Shown in pieces: positions 6,413 through 8,303 of a stretch of 8,303 bases of DNA. The number at the start of each line of letters is the position of its first letter. The stretch's first letter is position 1. The notes under the pieces are model-generated. The model made no database searches. It was given only the letters and a program-made list of their open reading frames with translations, and was not told the DNA's origin. A program made the position numbers and the translations under genes. Source of the DNA: Acidobacteriota bacterium (GTDB lineage: Bacteria; Acidobacteriota; UBA890; WLXD01); the NCBI GenBank assembly GCA_022571615.1, contig JACZXM010000046.1, forward strand, positions 2,465 to 10,767, read 5' to 3'.

Positions 6413-7264
6413 ATGACGAAGAGAATCGGTGTGGTCGGGGGCAGTGGTCTGTATCAGATGGACGCGCTCGAGGTCCACGATGAGGTGACGATCGACACCC
6501 CGTTCGGTTCGCCGTCCGACTCCTTCATCCTCGGGGAGATCGAGGGCAAGCCGGTCGCCTTCTTGGCACGTCACGGGCGCGGGCATCGCTACAGTCCATC
6601 TCAGGTGCCGTACCGGGCCAACATCTACGGCTTCAAGATTTTGGGCGTCGCCAACCTGCTCTCGATAGGCGCTGTCGGCAGTCTGCGGGAACCCTTGCGC
6701 CCAGGCGACATGGTCGTGCCCGACCAGTTCATCGATCGCACGATCAATCGGGTCGCCACGTTCTTCGACAAAGAAATCGTGGCCCATGTCTCCTTCGCCG
6801 ATCCCGTGTGCCCGGTGCTGTCGAGGGTCCTGGTCACCGCATGCGAGCAGGTCGGTGTCCGGTGCCATCGAGGCGGGACCTACCTGTGCATGGAGGGGCC
6901 TCAGTTCTCGACCCGGGCGGAGAGTCACCTGTATCGATCGTGGAACGCCGATCTGGTCGGTATGACCAACCTCACCGAGGCCAAGCTGGCGCGCGAGGCG
7001 GGAATCGCCTATGCAACGCTGGCCATGGTCTGTGACTACGACTGCTGGCACGAGACCCACGAGGACGTAACCGCCGAAATGGTGATTGCGGTGCTAACGA
7101 AGAACGCCACCAACGCACAGCAGGTGATCCGAGCAGCGGTCCGGCAATTGGATGCCAGCGCCGAGTCGTCGTGTGCCGGGGCGCTGCGCAACGCAATCAT
7201 CACCCCGCGCGAGGCGATCTCCGATGAGGCCCACCAGCGGCTGGCACTGTTGCTCGACGCATAA
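6413..7264 (+). CDS. mtnP: S-methyl-5'-thioadenosine phosphorylase
   Basis: MtnP cleaves methylthioadenosine (a by-product of polyamine and S-adenosylmethionine-dependent reactions) with phosphate, giving adenine and 5-methylthioribose-1-phosphate in the cytoplasm. The 283-residue protein has the trimeric MTAP/PNP fold signatures: phosphate-loop GGSGLY (9-14), RHGRGH (53-58), [15 protein letters not shown] (about 161-175), [15 protein letters not shown] (183-197) with M184 in the nucleoside site, and DYDCW (208-212). The two aspartates D208 and D210 match those that hold the 6-amino group of adenine in human MTAP, favouring methylthioadenosine over methylthioinosine or guanosine. ATG start with GAGG five bases upstream; 45 bp after recN. 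The downstream enzymes for methylthioribose-1-phosphate (such as MtnA) are not in the window. Confidence 0.95.
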   Translation: MTKRIGVVGGSGLYQMDALEVHDEVTIDTPFGSPSDSFILGEIEGKPVAFLARHGRGHRYSPSQVPYRANIYGFKILGVANLLSIGAVGSLREPLRPGDMVVPDQFIDRTINRVATFFDKEIVAHVSFADPVCPVLSRVLVTACEQVGVRCHRGGTYLCMEGPQFSTRAESHLYRSWNADLVGMTNLTEAKLAREAGIAYATLAMVCDYDCWHETHEDVTAEMVIAVLTKNATNAQQVIRAAVRQLDASAESSCAGALRNAIITPREAISDEAHQRLALLLDA

Positions 7265-7316
7265 TCTCTGACCCCCACGCGATCGAAGGCTCGAGGAGCC
7301 CTATCAAGACGGAAGC

Positions 7317-7321
7317 AGGAG
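7317..7321 (+). promoter_or_regulatory. Shine-Dalgarno site of the PfkB-family kinase
   Basis: AGGAG seven bases before the ATG at 7329; it fixes that start. The 64-bp gap from mtnP also holds a weak 5-bp hairpin (GGCTC/GAGCC, 7288-7300) without a T-run. Confidence 0.7.
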
Positions 7322-7328
7322 ACGATCG

Positions 7329-8237
7329 ATGAGCATTGTCGTCGTCGGATCGGTGGCGTTCGACAAGGTGATCACACCGTACGGGGAGGCGGAAAAGACG
7401 CTCGGAGGAGCGGCCACGTATTTTTCGGTCGCGGCGTCATATTTCTGCCCCGTGCAGGTGGTCGCCATCGTGGGGGAGGATTTCGGAGACGAGCATGCCG
7501 CCGTGTTCGAGGATCGGGGCGTTGATACCGCCGGAATCGTCCATGCCGAGGGCAAGACCTTCTACTACGGGTGCGAGTATTCCTGGAACCTGAACGACCG
7601 CACGACGCTGTTCACCGAGCTCAACGTGTTCGAGCGATTCGAACCGGATCTGCCGGCCGCCTATCGCCAGGCACCGTACGTGTTCCTGGCCAATATCGAC
7701 CCCGAGCTCCAGTTGTCGGTGCTCGAACAAGTCGAGTCTCCGCGCCTGATCGCCATGGACACGATGAATTTCTGGATCGACGGTCGTCTCCAGGCGCTGC
7801 AGCGAACCCTGCGGAGAGTCGATATCCTGGTGATCAACGATGAGGAGGCACGCCAGCTCGCTGACACTTACAATCTCGTACAGGCGGCGGCGAACATCCG
7901 CGAAATGGGCCCCAGCGCGGTGATTATCAAGCGCGGCGAGCATGGAGCAACGGCGTTTCTGGGCGATGAGATCTTCACGGTTCCGGGCTATCCGCTGCGC
8001 GAGCTGGCCGATCCGACAGGGGCAGGGGACACGTTCGCCGGTGGCTTGATGGGCTATCTGGTCAGGACCGGCGACCACACTCCAGAGGGGCTGCGCCGGG
8101 CCATCGTGGCGGGCAGCGTGATGGCCTCCTTCTGCGTCGAGCGATTCAGCCTCGAAGGGATCACCGGACTGCAGGACGAGCAGATCGCGACCCGTTACCG
8201 TGCCTTCCAGAGGCTGACGTGCTTCGGCGACCTCTAG
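7329..8237 (+). CDS. PfkB (ribokinase)-family kinase, substrate unknown
   Basis: This 302-residue cytoplasmic kinase has the complete ribokinase fold markers: N-terminal strand SIVVVGSVAFD, the substrate-lid glycine pair LGGAATYFSVAAS (25-37), the metal-linked NxxE motif N170-D-E-E173, and the PfkB signature DPTGAGDTFAGG (228-239) with catalytic base D234 and the GAG anion hole. Distinctive stretches such as TELNVF, VFLANIDPELQL and DTMNFWI recall a subgroup of bacterial 'sugar kinases' that I associate with mtnP neighbourhoods; this is memory, not a search. Sequence alone does not separate adenosine, ribose or another sugar as substrate. It follows mtnP by 64 bp on the same strand, so a role in nucleoside or pentose salvage is a reasonable inference. 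The stop codon falls inside the right arm of the inverted repeat. Confidence 0.9.
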   Translation: MSIVVVGSVAFDKVITPYGEAEKTLGGAATYFSVAASYFCPVQVVAIVGEDFGDEHAAVFEDRGVDTAGIVHAEGKTFYYGCEYSWNLNDRTTLFTELNVFERFEPDLPAAYRQAPYVFLANIDPELQLSVLEQVESPRLIAMDTMNFWIDGRLQALQRTLRRVDILVINDEEARQLADTYNLVQAAANIREMGPSAVIIKRGEHGATAFLGDEIFTVPGYPLRELADPTGAGDTFAGGLMGYLVRTGDHTPEGLRRAIVAGSVMASFCVERFSLEGITGLQDEQIATRYRAFQRLTCFGDL

Positions 8238-8267
8238 CAGGCCGTGGTGGAAGTGTGATGGGTCTGG
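8233..8267 (+). repeat. Right arm of the 35-bp inverted repeat
   Basis: Matches the reverse complement of 351-385 at 33 of 35 positions. It begins within the last pfkB codons (CTC TAG) and contains the same ribosome-binding region and an ATG at 8258-8260. Here the ATG leads only to a nine-codon frame, whereas in the left copy it opens the lipoprotein gene. Confidence 0.85.
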
Positions 8268-8287
8268 CAAGTGGGAGTTACGGGTGA
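8258..8287 (+). other. Nine-codon open frame after the kinase, possible leader or broken gene start
   Basis: ATG at 8258 with GGTGGAAG before it encodes MGLASGSYG and stops at TGA 8285-8287. The TGA overlaps a GTG (8284-8286) in another frame, which could start the next gene by coupling. Alternatively the site AAGGAG at 8292-8297 serves an ATG just beyond the window. Too little sequence remains to choose. Confidence 0.2.
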
Positions 8288-8291
8288 GGGC

Positions 8292-8297
8292 AAGGAG
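8292..8297 (+). promoter_or_regulatory. Shine-Dalgarno-like site for a gene beyond the right edge
   Basis: AAGGAG six bases before the window end; a start codon about one or two bases past the edge would have good spacing. This suggests another plus-strand gene follows the kinase. Confidence 0.35.
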
Positions 8298-8303
8298 CGA
8301 GGA

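Noticed and set aside
6002..7060. Minus-strand open frame (352 codons) opposite recN and mtnP
   Set aside because: It spans the recN/mtnP boundary and opposes two clear genes; no recognisable domain.
7288..7300. GGCTC/GAGCC hairpin between mtnP and pfkB as terminator
   Set aside because: Only five base pairs and no T-run; too weak to call.
7437..8270. Long minus-strand open frame (277 codons) opposite the PfkB kinase
   Set aside because: Antisense shadow in GC-rich DNA; the plus strand encodes an intact kinase. Its N-terminal resemblance to a frame at the left end comes only from the inverted repeat.

Overview
The window is a high-GC (roughly 60-65% by eye) stretch of a Gram-negative chromosome with two divergent gene blocks. 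Everything from the left edge to about 4473 is on the minus strand and is a complete Tol-Pal cell-envelope operon in canonical order: tolQ, tolR, tolA, tolB, pal, then the 5' part of a coiled-coil lipoprotein in the usual CpoB/YbgF position. Everything from 4676 to the right edge is on the plus strand: recN (DNA repair ATPase), mtnP (S-methyl-5'-thioadenosine phosphorylase) and a PfkB-family kinase. Gene content and composition fit a deltaproteobacterium in the broad sense (Desulfobacterota, Myxococcota, Binatota or similar). No rRNA or other phylogenetic marker is present, so this is an inference.

Minus-strand block: TolQ-TolR form the proton-driven inner-membrane motor, TolA carries the motion across the periplasm, TolB is the periplasmic beta-propeller and Pal is the peptidoglycan-binding outer-membrane lipoprotein. 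tolQ/tolR and tolA/tolB overlap, and the other gaps are about 30 bp, so one transcript is likely. A strong hairpin followed by a T-tract lies just after pal, so the CpoB-like gene may be set apart from the operon by an intrinsic terminator. tolQ and tolB appear to use non-ATG starts.

Between the blocks (4474-4675) is a divergent regulatory region with a 15-bp dyad (candidate operator) and an extended -10 element facing recN. The plus-strand genes recN-mtnP-pfkB are spaced by 45 and 64 bp. MtnP removes methylthioadenosine, giving adenine and methylthioribose-1-phosphate. The kinase substrate cannot be told from sequence.

I do not see a wholly new system. The most unusual structures not explained by the genes are: (i) a pair of near-identical 35-bp segments (33/35) in inverted orientation at the two ends of the window, each carrying a ribosome-binding region and ATG pointing outward; (ii) a perfect 26-bp palindrome centred on the lipoprotein cleavage site of pal; and (iii) the dyad between tolQ and recN. 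There is no IS element, CRISPR array, tRNA or rRNA in the window.
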